Positions 38,628 to 47,930 of a DNA stretch of 64,000 nucleotides are shown in pieces (within the stretch, counting starts at the first letter, position 1; each line of letters starts with the position of its first letter). A model generated the notes under the pieces. The model did no database searches. It had not been told where the DNA came from and saw only the letters and a program-made list of their open reading frames with translations. A program made the position numbers and the translations under genes. Source of the DNA: Micromonospora noduli (lineage in GTDB: Bacteria > Actinomycetota > Actinomycetes > Mycobacteriales > Micromonosporaceae); assembly GCF_003264365.1 (NCBI RefSeq), contig NZ_PYAK01000014.1:62001-126000 (forward strand), written 5' to 3'.

Positions 38628-38875
38628 GGACACATCGAACAAACGATCACCGCGAAGACCGAAGCCCAACCCTTAGATCATCCGCCCGCAGCGGCACAGC
38701 AGCTCAGACGATCAGCACCGAGTGCGACGCCAAGTTGGAGCGCTACCGCGCCGCCCTCGACGCTGGAGCCGACCCAGCGGTAGTCACCGGCGGGATCGCG
38801 CAGACCCAGGCCGAACGCGCCCGTGCGGAGGTAGACCTCCGCGCGAACACGAGCACCGCCCCGCGCATCAGAGGC
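38628..38875 (+). pseudogene. 3' fragment of a serine recombinase gene
   Basis: About 245 bp matching 55,847-56,090 of the larger recombinase gene, with ~20-25 differences and small indels. It encodes the C-terminal helical part (CDAKLERYRAALDAGADPAVV, AQTQAERARAEVDLRAN). There is no start, and the frame is broken relative to the parent near 38,693. Confidence 0.85.
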
Positions 38876-39093
38876 TCGGATTCGTGCGCTCAGCGGCCGA
38901 TGACACTCACCGACTGACAACCTGTCATCGGCTAGATCCGCACGTCCCGAGGCGCACTGATGTGCCCCTAGCTTCATCGCGCGGTTGCGCATCACCTGGC
39001 GGAGATGTGTCGCGCATCAGTTGCCGGAGCACAGCCGGCGGCCGGCCGGGATTCTGTGTGGATTGGACCGGGGGGGTAGCTGCCCGCGACCTG

Positions 39094-40284
39094 TCACGAT
39101 GGTGCGCCTGGTGGCGACGGTGGTTCGGCTGGATGTGCTCGAGCGCGAGTGGCGTCGGAGATGGCGACACCGGCGAGGACTGCGGTGGGGGCGAGGGCGA
39201 CCAGCAGCGGCGGCAGGAGGAGCATCGCCGGTGTCAGGGCAGCCATCACGACCAGGCCGATCGGCCGATCCCGGGATACGCGGGCGAAGACCGCGTACTC
39301 GAAGCCGGCACGCCCGGCGAGGAAGAGTGCGGGTCCGCCGAGGATGACGGCGATCCAGGCCGGTTGCGTATGTCCGAACGGGTGGGTGATGACGAGTTCG
39401 TCGCCGACGGCGGTGACGACGATGCCGGCCACCATGACCAGGTGGGCGTATGACGTCGATCCGGCAAGGCGGGCCGGGTCGGGGGCCGTTTTGATGGCTG
39501 CGGCCGCCAGTTCCCCGGCGCGGTAGATGTAGATCCGCCACAGCAGCACGGTGGTGGCGATCGTCACGAGGAACGCAGCGGTCCGGTCGGGCGTGAAGGC
39601 GGTGTCGCGAAGCGTCAGCCCGGTGACCAGGATCAGCTCGCCGAGCGCGATGATGTAGAACTGCCGGTAGCGCTCGGACAGGTGTTCGGCCATGGCCGGC
39701 AGATCCGACGGGGGCGTGCGGCCGATCCTCGGCGTGGGGTAGTAGAGCGCGTATGCGGCGTAGTCCAGGGCCACCGCGAGTGTCCACAGCGCCACACGCG
39801 CCGTCCCATGCGAGAGCGCACCGGCGATCCACGGCACGGCGGCCACGCCGTACCAGAACAGTATCCGCGCGGAGGTGCGTCGCGGTGCGTGGCCCCGCAG
39901 GGCGGTCACAAGGAAGATGTTGGTGCCGATGAATAGGGCGACGAATACCCCTGCGAAGACCAGGCCTTGGCTGCCGAACGCGTCGGGCAGCGCGATCGCG
40001 ATCACCAGGGTGCCCACCAAATTCGCGATGACCAGCAGCTGTATCGCCGGTTGTTGCGGGTTGAACCTGTCGGTTATCCACGCCGTGTTGAACCAGACCC
40101 GCCACAGGGTCAGCAGCAGCAACAGCGTCTGGAAGGCGCCGCTCCAGGTGAGATCCTGGATCAGCGCGTGCGAGAGTTGGGTGAGCGCGAAGACAAACGC
40201 CAGGTCGTAGAACAGTTCCAGGAACGTTGCCATCTGCGGATCCTCAGGCGTGCGCATCAGCTCGCCCGCCCTGCTCGTCGTCAT
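39094..40284 (-). CDS. Low-temperature-requirement protein A (LtrA) family membrane protein
   Basis: About 396 aa from ATG 40,284 (MTTSRAGELM). The family opening ELFYDLAFVFALTQLSHAL is present, followed by roughly ten hydrophobic segments with YHxx-like QFYIIALGELILVTG and AGRAGFEYAVFARVSRDRPIGLV near the end. LtrA proteins are integral membrane proteins of unknown biochemical role. A longer frame begins at 40,452, but the extra residues are not hydrophobic or conserved. It looks intact amid pseudogenes. Confidence 0.85.
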   Translation of the reverse strand: MTTSRAGELMRTPEDPQMATFLELFYDLAFVFALTQLSHALIQDLTWSGAFQTLLLLLTLWRVWFNTAWITDRFNPQQPAIQLLVIANLVGTLVIAIALPDAFGSQGLVFAGVFVALFIGTNIFLVTALRGHAPRRTSARILFWYGVAAVPWIAGALSHGTARVALWTLAVALDYAAYALYYPTPRIGRTPPSDLPAMAEHLSERYRQFYIIALGELILVTGLTLRDTAFTPDRTAAFLVTIATTVLLWRIYIYRAGELAAAAIKTAPDPARLAGSTSYAHLVMVAGIVVTAVGDELVITHPFGHTQPAWIAVILGGPALFLAGRAGFEYAVFARVSRDRPIGLVVMAALTPAMLLLPPLLVALAPTAVLAGVAISDATRARAHPAEPPSPPGAPS

Positions 40285-40478
40285 CGGCTCGCCCGTTCTG
40301 TCGGCTTCGTGGCAGCGTTGAAGCAGTCGTACCATGCTGCCGCGCCTCCCAGTGCCGACAAGACGATGCCCAGGGTTCTCGCAACGAGTGACGAGCTGAC
40401 GCGGCGTGGCGGGTGGGCCAAGCAGTTTGGGTGAGTCTGAATCGAGCGTCATGCCCGCTCAGGGCCCCGGTAAAGTCG

Positions 40479-40720
40479 TCAGGTGATGCCGAGTAGGGCC
40501 AGGGGCCGGGTGCTGTCGCGGGCGTGATGTCGGTTGGCGGCGGCGATGTTGGCGATTCCGGCGGTGCGGAGGGCGCCGATGGCGGCGTTGCGTAGGGCGG
40601 CCATGACCTCCGGCCCGGTTTCGGTGCGAATCTGGCAGCGGTCTTCGTCGTAGGTGACGTCCCGCTCCCAGTGGATCTTGTTTTCGGTGGACCAGTGGCC
40701 GCGAATCCACGTGGCCCAGG
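40479..40720 (-). pseudogene. ISAs1-type transposase C-terminal remnant
   Basis: Encodes the conserved tail: WIRGHWSTENKIHWERDVTY, EDRCQIRTETGPEVMAALRN and RPLALLGIT before the stop. The similarity begins abruptly at 40,720, where it meets unrelated sequence leading to the tyrosine recombinase remnant. Confidence 0.85.
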
Positions 40721-40814
40721 ATTATGTACTTGCGAACGATGTCCGCTTAAGCTACATCGGTGCCGAATTTTGGGGTGGAGGGTCCACTTCACCCGCCGAC
40801 GACTGCTCACTCCG

Positions 40815-41025
40815 AAGGCGCCAAGACCTCTCCTGCTGGCCTTACCGCTCGGACAGATCAAGTCCTGGCTGGATGAGGAAGACATCCCCGACCGGTTGCC
40901 GTGCCTCATCGCACTTGACGGCACTTACGACTTGGAGCTGAACCGGTACTTTCTTCAGGACCACCTGATGGCCGCTTCGGAGAACACGCAGGCGGCAGTG
41001 GCCTACGACCTGGCAACTTCTGACC
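40815..41025 (+). pseudogene. Tyrosine recombinase N-terminal remnant
   Basis: Encodes an integrase-like N-terminal segment: WLDEEDIPDRLPCLIALDG, YDLELNRYFLQDHLM, ENTQAAVAYDLA, as found at the start of actinomycete phage-type integrases before the core-binding domain. The catalytic domain is absent. It runs directly into a dispersed repeat copy. Confidence 0.65.
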
Positions 41026-41027
41026 AG

Positions 41028-41330
41028 GACGCCGCACCGACTCCGACCTGCGACAACGTGAAGCCGCAGGTAGGGGTGGGTGCAGTTGAGCGCCGTTCGA
41101 CGCCGTTGGACGCAGTTCAAGGCAGTTCAGGACACACGGCTGCTCCCACGCTGCTCCCCCACTCCCGGGCCCGTGGCCCTTGCGTCGCCCAGGCGCCTTG
41201 GGACTCCGCTTCGGCACGTCTTCATCGATCAGTGCGCGGCAGACGTTTAGTCAACGCGACCGGGGCGCGGAGGCGCAGAGCGAACAGCCGGCGGGCAGAT
41301 CCGGACGGCGAGGTGAGTGGTGTTGCCCCG
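41028..41330 (+). repeat. Dispersed repeat with hairpin and five 10-bp units
   Basis: Hairpin ACCTGCG...CGCAGGT at ~41,045-41,071, then units at 41,085-41,134: gttgagcgcc, gttcgacgcc, gttggacgca, gttcaaggca, gttcaggaca. The right flank (CCCGGGCCCGTGGCCCTTGCG..., GAGGCGCAGAGCGAAC) matches 51,588-51,720 rather than the other copies, so there are at least two subtypes of right end. Confidence 0.8.
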
Positions 41331-41411
41331 ATGAGCACCGGCTTTGCCCTGGGTGCCGCCGCATCCGTTGGGCCACCTTTGGCAGGCCGGTGTGATGATG
41401 CGCGGTTTGTG

Positions 41412-41969
41412 TCAGTCGTGGCGTCGAGGTGCGGGCGGGTGACCGCAATTCGGGTCGTGTTTTCGGAGGGAGTCCTCGCTCTCGTTGGCGAGTCGTTGTA
41501 GCAGCCATTGGGTTGCGGCGTGTACCTCGGTGGCGGTATCGAGCGGGGTCTCGACCGGCGTACTGGTATGGGCGTCGACCTGGTGGCCGCTGCAGCCGAT
41601 GGGGTCGGAGTCACAGCTGAGGGAGATTGTGGTGTGCACCTGCCATGGCGGTCCGGGGCGGTGGTAGGGCATGCTGCCCGCCGGGGCGCAGAGAACGTCC
41701 ACCCAGATCTGATTCGATCCCCCTTCGCCCGCCAGTATCGTGACCAGGAACTCCGGTTCGGGTCCGAGCCGCTGATAGCGGAAGCGGTTCAGGGTGACGC
41801 CCCAGAGCTGGGCGTCGGATCGTGCACCCAGTCGCTGTCCAACCCGGAAGAGGGTCTCGTCGGCGGACTGCAGAAGCTGACGAACGCGGTCGTGTTCCGT
41901 CTGATCTGCCAGGGCGGGGAACAGCCAACCGACCTCGCCTAGCGGCAGCGGAATGTCCCGAGAGGTCAC
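41412..41969 (-). CDS. Conserved hypothetical protein
   Basis: 185 aa from GTG 41,969. No signal peptide or membrane segment. The product opens LPLGEVGWLFPALADQTEHDR, has a central LWGVTLNRFRYQRLGPEPEF and FLVTILAGEGGSNQIWVDV core, and a Cys/His-rich tail. Composition and GC-rich third positions fit a real gene. I do not recognise a family; similar single genes appear in actinomycetes. Confidence 0.6.
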   Translation of the reverse strand: MTSRDIPLPLGEVGWLFPALADQTEHDRVRQLLQSADETLFRVGQRLGARSDAQLWGVTLNRFRYQRLGPEPEFLVTILAGEGGSNQIWVDVLCAPAGSMPYHRPGPPWQVHTTISLSCDSDPIGCSGHQVDAHTSTPVETPLDTATEVHAATQWLLQRLANESEDSLRKHDPNCGHPPAPRRHD

Positions 41970-42168
41970 GGCTCAGTCTGTGTGGCCGAACCATGCTGCG
42001 TCCACCCGTTACCTGTGCCGCCGCCGCGCTGGTCGCGGCAGATCCGGTGTTCGGTCGAGGCCTGCCCGTCGTGCAGTGCTGGCTCCCAGGCAGACTGAAG
42101 CCCATGGAAGACACGGCGTACGCGAGGCCGCTGAGCTCGTGGAATTACGTCAACCGTGGTGGGCTTGA

Positions 42169-42633
42169 ATGATAAGTAGCTGGTGGAACGGCTCCACTGA
42201 TCAGCTGGCGGTCTGCTCGCGCAGTGGTCTGGTCGAGCTGGCGGCGGTGTTACCGGCAACGGGCAGGTTCGTCGTCGCCCGGCTCGACGGAACGAGGATG
42301 ACGGACGCGGACCACACCTTCTACGAGTTCTCCGACGCGCTGCTCTTTCCCGGCTACTTCGGCTGGAACTGGAACGCGTTGTCCGACTGTCTTCGTGACC
42401 TGAACTGGTTGCCCGCGGACGGGTATCTGATCGTTGTCGAGAACGCGCCCCGGTTGCTGTCCAGCAATGCCGAGGATCGGCACACGCTGTTCCAGATCCT
42501 GTCGCAGGCCGTTCAGCACTGGGCGTTCCCGTTCGGCAAGCCAGAGTTCAAGGTGCTGCTGCTATGCGACCGCGACGACGAGGCGGCTCTGTTGCGGCGG
42601 GAGATCGCCTGCGCAGTCTCTAACACGCGGTGA
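42169..42633 (+). CDS. Barstar-family (barnase inhibitor) protein
   Basis: 154 aa. The barstar core is clear: FVVARLDGTRMTD, FYEFSDALLFPGYFGWNWNAL, SDCLRDLNWLPADGYLIVVE and a C-terminal FKVLLLCDRD strand. Barstar inhibits secreted ribonucleases of the barnase type. No barnase gene is next to it, so it may be an orphan immunity gene, guarding against RNase toxins of relatives, or belong to a lost pair. A dispersed repeat follows directly. Confidence 0.87.
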   Translation: MISSWWNGSTDQLAVCSRSGLVELAAVLPATGRFVVARLDGTRMTDADHTFYEFSDALLFPGYFGWNWNALSDCLRDLNWLPADGYLIVVENAPRLLSSNAEDRHTLFQILSQAVQHWAFPFGKPEFKVLLLCDRDDEAALLRREIACAVSNTR

Positions 42634-42649
42634 GATCGCCGATACTCGC

Positions 42650-43470
42650 TACGCCGCCTGCCAACCGCTCATCGACATGAGCGAGCGTCGCTCGACTGAT
42701 GACCGGAAGCACCAGGCTGACCTCTCCGGATTCGCCAAAGATGTCTCCAGTCTGAAGGGCCTGGTCAGGGCGTTGCCCGTGGGATCCGTGCCTCAGATGA
42801 CGGAACCACGGCGTGCCCCAGCAAGCCCTCCCAACGCTTCACCTCGACCTGCAGCACACCGACGGGCGTGACGTTAGGCGACCCGAGACACCGGCCGGCG
42901 CCCGCCGCCCGGAGCAGCGACGCCTGACCACTTCGACGTCTACTGGGAGGTCAACCGCTCCGGAGCGCACCAGCGCTGCGGCTCAGCGACCTGGCCAGGA
43001 CACAGCTGGGTGACCTCTTCGCTACGGTGACCACTTCGCCGAGCTGCACCCAATCTGCTTCCAACGCAAGGCCCAACCACCACACCAGGTCGTTACCGCC
43101 CTGACCTGCTCACACTCCTCCATCAGGCGAGATAGAGAACCGTTGAAGTCCGTCCAGTGGCGTTGAGCACTCCGCGGTGAAACAGGACGCCGCACCGACT
43201 CTGACCTGCGGGAACGTGGAGCCGCAGGTAGGGGTGGAGTGCGGTTGAGCGCCGTTCGATGCCGTTGGACGCAGTTCACGGCCGTTCAGGCACCCCGCTG
43301 CTCCCAACCTGCTCCCCCAACCCGGCTCGCACCGGCTCGCCGACCGCAGACCGCTCGTAAGCTGCCGGCCAGTGCTTTGGCTGGCACCAGCGCTGGCCCC
43401 CACAGCCGCATCGGTTGATCGGGAAGTACGCTCACGATCGCCGCGCATTGTCAGCAGCAGAAGAGTGCGT
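42650..43470 (+). repeat. Longest dispersed repeat copy, with hairpin and five 10-bp units
   Basis: Left block 42,660-42,990 (CATCGACATGAGCGAGCGTCGC, TCCAGTCTGAAGGGCCTGGTCAG, GACCACTTCGACGTCTACTGGG) is shared with 48,690, 50,930 and 53,575. The middle block (CACTTCGCCGAGCTGCACCC, GAGCACTCCGCGG) precedes hairpin ACCTGCGG...CCGCAGGT at ~43,204-43,229. Units at 43,244-43,293: gttgagcgcc, gttcgatgcc, gttggacgca, gttcacggcc, gttcaggcac. The GCCAGTGC/GCGCTGGC hairpin follows near 43,370. No protein-coding gene is convincing in this stretch. Confidence 0.8.
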
Positions 43471-43575
43471 CGACGGCTCCACACTCTCGCGGCCGCTTGT
43501 GATCAGTGTGCAACGACGACGGTGCGTACGACGCCATCAGCAGGTCTCGGATGCTCGGTCGAAAGCCTAACCAGA

Positions 43576-43950
43576 TCACACCCGGTAGTACTGCACGACG
43601 CAGAACTCGTTGTCCTCCGGGTCGGTCATGACGAGGACTGCGCCCTCTTGGTAGTCATGCCGTTCACCTGTCCACCGCCCGCCCAACATCCCGATCCGAT
43701 CGACCGCTTCGTCAACGTCGGTAACGGCGATGTCGAGGTGTAGTCGCGTCTTGCCGGCCTTGGTCTCCGGGACCGGCTGGAATGTCAGCACCGGGCCGCC
43801 CCCGGCGACAGTGACGCGCCGCCAGCCGGGAAGAGACTCCGTCACGCGTCCTCCAAGCACCACGGACCAGAAGTCAGCCAGTCGCTGCGGATCCCGGCAG
43901 TCGACCGTGACTCCGGCAAGTCGGCCCAGTGTCTCCACGACACCGACCAT
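43576..43950 (-). CDS. VOC (glyoxalase/dioxygenase-like) family protein
   Basis: About 124 aa from ATG 43,950. Typical single VOC unit pair: LAGVTVDCRDPQRLADFWSV, a GGPVLTFQPVPE strand, TRLHLDIAVTDVDEAVDRI and VMTDPEDNEFCVVQ. Conserved metal-ligand positions His (RLHLD) and Glu (DNEFCV) are present. This subtype is widespread in actinomycetes and uncharacterised. The frame is open to 44,073, but similarity starts around GRLAGVTVD. Confidence 0.83.
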   Translation of the reverse strand: MVGVVETLGRLAGVTVDCRDPQRLADFWSVVLGGRVTESLPGWRRVTVAGGGPVLTFQPVPETKAGKTRLHLDIAVTDVDEAVDRIGMLGGRWTGERHDYQEGAVLVMTDPEDNEFCVVQYYRV

Positions 43951-44074
43951 AGCGACGATGCGCAGCCCGCTCCACTGGGGCGCACTCATCTCGGCTATGA
44001 GCGGACGTCGCCGCTGGCCGAGTTGCTGGCGACACAGGCGGACGAGCCGGTACCCCCGGCGGTTCCGGTGCAAC

Positions 44075-44593
44075 TCAACTGGACGGCGTGACCGGGGACC
44101 GCATGCCGAGCCACTGGTCGGCGTCCCAGGAATGGAACCTTTCTACCTCGGTAACCCCCAGCTTCGCCACAAGGCGCATCGAGCCGACGTTAGCGGTCTG
44201 GGTGGCGAGCACCACCGGCTCACCGGGAAGGACATGGTCAAGCCAGCCGAGTGCCGCCGCGCACGCCTCGACGGCCTACCCGAGTCCCCACGCCCGCGGC
44301 AGAAACAGGTAACCGAGATCGACCTTCCCCATAGCAGCCGGGCGGTGCCTGGCCGGTCTCCTGAGCAGGATCTGGCCGATCATCATTCCGTCGAGGTCGA
44401 CGACGAAACGTCCCGGCCACTGCTCGGGCACCTCGGGCAGTTCGCCCTCAAGCACGTCGCTCGGGCGCGGACCGCCGAGATAGGTATGCACCTCTGGCGA
44501 GGCAAGCAGCTCGATGAACGCCGCACGGTCCCGGGCCTCGGTCTCACGAAGCACGAGCCTCTCAGTCCTGATCGGCTCAGGCGGCCAAGCCAC
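44075..44593 (-). pseudogene. GNAT acetyltransferase gene with in-frame amber codon
   Basis: GTG 44,593 begins RTERLVLRETEARDRAAFIELL, the RimJ/RimL-type GNAT opening, through GRFVVDLDGMMIGQILL and DLGYLFLPRAWGLG. The next codon is TAG (44,276-44,278), where the family usually has Tyr in a GxGYA motif. The same frame then continues with AVEACAAALGWLDHVL, VVLATQTANVGSMRLVAKLG and RFHSWDADQWLG to TGA at 44,075. One substitution (TAC to TAG) explains it. The AcCoA-binding loop is split, so a truncated product would be inactive. Confidence 0.8.
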
Positions 44594-44736
44594 AGATCCA
44601 AGATCTTGTATCCGCGCACGCTAGCAGAACGTCCAACGCCCCAACTCGATCAAAGCTCCGAGGCCGCAACGTTCGGACCAGATCGACGTCTGCGGCCACG
44701 CCCAGCTGCCCTACCCGTGCCCCCGGAGACCGCACC

Positions 44737-44946
44737 ATGAACTCCCACATCAACGATGACCCTGCCATCCCCGACCCCGAAGAACGCGCCGCACGTAATA
44801 CCGCTCTCTTCAGAGACAACATCGAGACCGGCTTCTGGGATGACGACGGCCGTCCCGCACCCTGGCCCGACGACATCGACGAGTGGCAACAACCCGCCAC
44901 CACCAACCCGTGGCACTCCTGCCCGGAGACCAGGTCAATTCCATGA
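44737..44946 (+). CDS. Small acidic hypothetical protein
   Basis: 69 aa, rich in Asp, Glu, Pro and Trp (IETGFWDDDGRPAPWPDDID). GGAG lies 9 nt before ATG 44,737. No domain recognised. Its composition resembles short actinomycete hypotheticals near mobile genes. Confidence 0.42.
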   Translation: MNSHINDDPAIPDPEERAARNTALFRDNIETGFWDDDGRPAPWPDDIDEWQQPATTNPWHSCPETRSIP

Positions 44947-44966
44947 GCCGAACCCGGGCCAATTAG

Positions 44967-45206
44967 ATGAGCGCCCACACCGCCCTGCCCCGGCTGTGTG
45001 CTGAGGGTGCCACCGTGATCTGGACCAGGGCGCGGCGGGACTCGGACCTGACGCCAGCAGTACGGGAGTGGCTTCGGGATGCCGGCTTCGTGGAGCAGGC
45101 ATTCCACGCTCCGGACGACGTTCGATTCTCTGTCGGCGTGCACCGGTTCGAAACTTCGCCGCAGCCCTTGGATACTGCGGGAAGCCTCTTCACGTTCCTG
45201 CACTGA
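44967..45206 (+). pseudogene. SAM-dependent methyltransferase C-terminal remnant
   Basis: Encodes the end of a class I methyltransferase: LCAEGATVIWTRARRDSDLTP, EWLRDAGFVEQAFHAPDDVRFSVGVHRF and a final LFTFLH. The SAM-binding N-terminal half is missing; the frame opens at an ATG inside the domain. Probably a decayed gene rather than a functional short protein. Confidence 0.65.
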
Positions 45207-45562
45207 CACCAGCTGGCCTGCCAGCCAACGTGCCCGGTTGAGTTGAAGCGGAACTTGGAGCCGCTACGCCGCCACCAGCGGGAGTGGTCCTCGGCACCTG
45301 CTCACGGGGCGTCTCAGGCTGCCATTGTTGGTCGCTGGCCGGCGACGTTTGACAGTGTCTTGTGCCCCCTGTGTGCCCCACGCTGCCAGGATCGGCCAGA
45401 CGTACCTCAGCCTCGCCCGGCACTGCTTGGCGGTGTCGCCGAAGTACGGGGTGTTCCGGCCGGGCACCCCGCCTTGGCTACTTCGGTGGCTACTCAGCCC
45501 GCTGGGAGTCGTCTGATGAATGAGCAGCCGGGCCAACGCCAGCGTCGATGAGGTGATTTCAT
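45207..45562. other. Intergenic region, no recognised gene
   Basis: About 355 bp before the prenyltransferase gene. A plus-strand frame ending near 45,516 (LARHCLAVSPKYGVFRPGT, RWLLSPLGVV) looks protein-like but matches nothing I know; it may be another gene tail. The GAGGTG at 45,550-45,555 is the ribosome site of the next gene. Confidence 0.4.
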
Positions 45563-46351
45563 TTGATCATGATGCAGCCCCTACGCCGTGCCGCCTACCG
45601 GCTCTACGCGCACCGCCTCCGCACGCAGCTCGGCGGTAAGTCGCTGCCACGGCACGTAGCCATGGTCATGGACGGGAACCGCCGGTGGGCCAGGCAGGCG
45701 GGCTTCAATGACCCTGGAGTCGGCCACCGGTACGGCGCAGAGCACATCCACGAGGTACTGGCCTGGTGCGCCGATATGGGCATTCATCACGTCACTCTGT
45801 TCGTCGCCTCTGTCGATAACATGCGTAAGCGGGCATCCGAAGAGGTCGAGAACCTGATGCGGATGATCGAGGAGGTCGTCGCGGAGCCGCTTCTCCGTCC
45901 GTCCAACCCCTGGCAGCTCCATTTGGCCGGCCGCGCCGACGTCCTACCCGACTCGACACGACACGCACTGAAACTCGCGGAAGACGCCACACGTGAACGC
46001 GGTGCCGACTTCCACCTCACGGTCGCCATCGGCTACGACGGCCGCGAGGAGATCGTCAGCGCAGTCCGTTCTCTCCTCGAACAGGAAGCACAGGCGGGCG
46101 CCACACTGGAAGACGTCGCGCAGCGGCTAACCGCCGACGATCTCGCGGCGCACCTGTACACCGGCGGTCAGCCCGACCCTGATCTCGTCATCCGTACCAG
46201 CGGAGAACGCCGCATGTCCGGGTTCCTGCTCTGGCAGGCCGCCTACTCCGAGCTGTACTTCTGCGACGTGTACTGGCCAGGCTTCCGAAAAATTGACTTC
46301 CTCCGCGCCCTGCGCTCCTACTCGGCCCGCAGCCGACGATTCGGAGCGTGA
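45563..46351 (+). CDS. Cis-prenyltransferase (isoprenyl/undecaprenyl diphosphate synthase family)
   Basis: 262 aa. The family's catalytic Asp loop HVAMVMDGNRRWARQ is near residue 35, followed by GHRYGAEHIHEVLAWC, VTLFVASVDNMRKR, and the C-terminal RTSGERRMSGFLLWQAAYSELYF with ELYF metal-site Glu. Such enzymes chain isopentenyl diphosphate units onto an allylic primer to make Z-polyprenyl diphosphates. TTG 45,563 has GAGGTG at a 7-nt spacing; ATG 45,569 is an alternative. It is not beside cell-wall genes, so it may be an additional rather than the housekeeping copy. Confidence 0.9.
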   Translation: MIMMQPLRRAAYRLYAHRLRTQLGGKSLPRHVAMVMDGNRRWARQAGFNDPGVGHRYGAEHIHEVLAWCADMGIHHVTLFVASVDNMRKRASEEVENLMRMIEEVVAEPLLRPSNPWQLHLAGRADVLPDSTRHALKLAEDATRERGADFHLTVAIGYDGREEIVSAVRSLLEQEAQAGATLEDVAQRLTADDLAAHLYTGGQPDPDLVIRTSGERRMSGFLLWQAAYSELYFCDVYWPGFRKIDFLRALRSYSARSRRFGA

Positions 46352-46677
46352 CCAGCTCCACATAGCCAGCGATGACCGGCTCGACGCTGTCCACAATTCG
46401 CGGCGGCGCAGGCTGCGCAGTTTCGTCGGTCATGTGCCCCGTAGTGATCGACTCATCCGCCCACGGCAGTCGCCCCACCACAGCGTCGAGCGAGATCCGG
46501 GCCATGATCGCCGTTAGGTCAGCGAGGGGCCGCGTCACCGCCGGGACCGCACCAATGGGACGGCCGCAACTTCCAGCGAAAATCATCGCTGAAGAGTTTA
46601 TCTAGGCGAGAAGCTGCGGCAGCCGCGCCTACCATGACCTCACATACGGCTGGAGCTGACCGAAGTGATCCCGCGCC
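46352..46677. other. Intergenic region, no recognised gene
   Basis: About 325 bp between the convergent prenyltransferase and membrane-protein genes. A minus-strand frame starting at ATG 46,586 crosses into the prenyltransferase gene and shows no recognisable product. No clear terminator hairpin seen. Confidence 0.4.
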
Positions 46678-47646
46678 TCAGGTAAGCCCCACCTGGTGGC
46701 TCAGGATGGCGAGGAGCAGACCGGCGAGGACTCCGATGACGAGCATCCAACGCTCACGGCGGATGCTCTGCCGCCTCTCGGCATCAGCTCGCTCGGTGGT
46801 CTCCTGGTCTCGTTTCAACATTACGTCGGTGCTGCTGAGCGTCGTTTCGGTCAGCCGCACAAGACGATCCAGGGTGATTCTGAGGCCCAGGGGCACCCCT
46901 TCGGAACGCGCTGCGTCGTCGGTCTCTCGCAGGCTCTTCAGGATGCTGCCGAGCTCTGCTCGCTGGCGCTTCAGCTCCGTCGTCTCCCGGTGGAGGTGGT
47001 CCCGTTCCGACAGGTGGGGGTCGAGGTTCTCCCGCTCGACCAGGGCGTCAACGGCGGCCCGGAAGGCTCTGCGTCGCGTCGAACGGGCCCAAAACAATAC
47101 GCCGAAGGACGCAAGCCAACCCACGCCCCACAGCAGCGTAGGCAGGTCGCCGTCCTCGACGGGGAGATACGAATAGTGGTCCGGGAGGATCGTCGTAGCC
47201 GTGCTAATCACCCAGCCGTGGAAGGCCACGGACGCGATACTGACCGGCACTGTCGCCAGCACGGCCAGGCGGATCAGCGGCCTGCCGGGATTGCCGCCCT
47301 CCTTCCACCACCATGGGTGGGTCGGAACGTCCCCGACGCTCAACGCGTCATGTATCCGTACCTGCCCCAGGAGACTTCTGTCCTCACGAACGGAGTGCTC
47401 CCGTCCGAGATAGGCGTAGGGCAAGGCCCAGTAAACAACCACCGCCAGCACGCCGGTCACTACCGACGCGGCACGTCCGGAGAGAGTCAGACGCGCCAGC
47501 AACAGCAGAATCAGCGAGCAGAGTTCGGCCAGGAACGCCACAGCGAGAGGGTCGGTCCAGGAGTCCACGATGACCCGTCCCCGCTCGTCGCGTCGGGTCC
47601 TCGATCGGGAGCGGTGATCGTCCGGTGACCACATACCAGACAGCAT
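46678..47646 (-). CDS. Membrane protein with coiled-coil region, unknown function
   Basis: About 322 aa from ATG 47,646 (ATG 47,634 also possible). Four transmembrane segments in the first ~190 residues (AVAFLAELCSLILLLLARL; AASVVTGVLAVVVYWALPYA; LIRLAVLATVPVSIASVAFH; LLWGVGWLASFGVLFWA) are followed by a ~110-residue charged, helical stretch (ERDHLHRETTELKRQRAEL...) that should form a coiled coil, and a last membrane segment (WMLVIGVLAGLLLAILS). I recognise no family. Confidence 0.65.
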   Translation of the reverse strand: MLSGMWSPDDHRSRSRTRRDERGRVIVDSWTDPLAVAFLAELCSLILLLLARLTLSGRAASVVTGVLAVVVYWALPYAYLGREHSVREDRSLLGQVRIHDALSVGDVPTHPWWWKEGGNPGRPLIRLAVLATVPVSIASVAFHGWVISTATTILPDHYSYLPVEDGDLPTLLWGVGWLASFGVLFWARSTRRRAFRAAVDALVERENLDPHLSERDHLHRETTELKRQRAELGSILKSLRETDDAARSEGVPLGLRITLDRLVRLTETTLSSTDVMLKRDQETTERADAERRQSIRRERWMLVIGVLAGLLLAILSHQVGLT

Positions 47647-47930
47647 GTAACACCCGGTCGACCCTCGAGAGAGGTGGCTCTGGCCGAGTTCGGGGGACAT
47701 GTGCGGGTTGTCCGAGCCGCGCCCGCCGAGGTTGGGCACGCGCAGACCGCTCGGGACAGTCGGCCCGTCCGTCACAGGAGCGACACCGCACGCACGTGCG
47801 CCCCCGGGTGCAACGTCAGACCGATGAACTTCTACGGCCCGGCACCAGGTTCCCACTCGGGTGAGGAGTACGTGTACTTAGGGAGAGCTGGGTACGCGCG
47901 CCCATCCATCGGTTGCCAGCGATGTAGAGG

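Noticed and set aside
41085..41134. CRISPR array
   Set aside because: Units are contiguous 10-bp repeats without spacers, and no cas genes are present.
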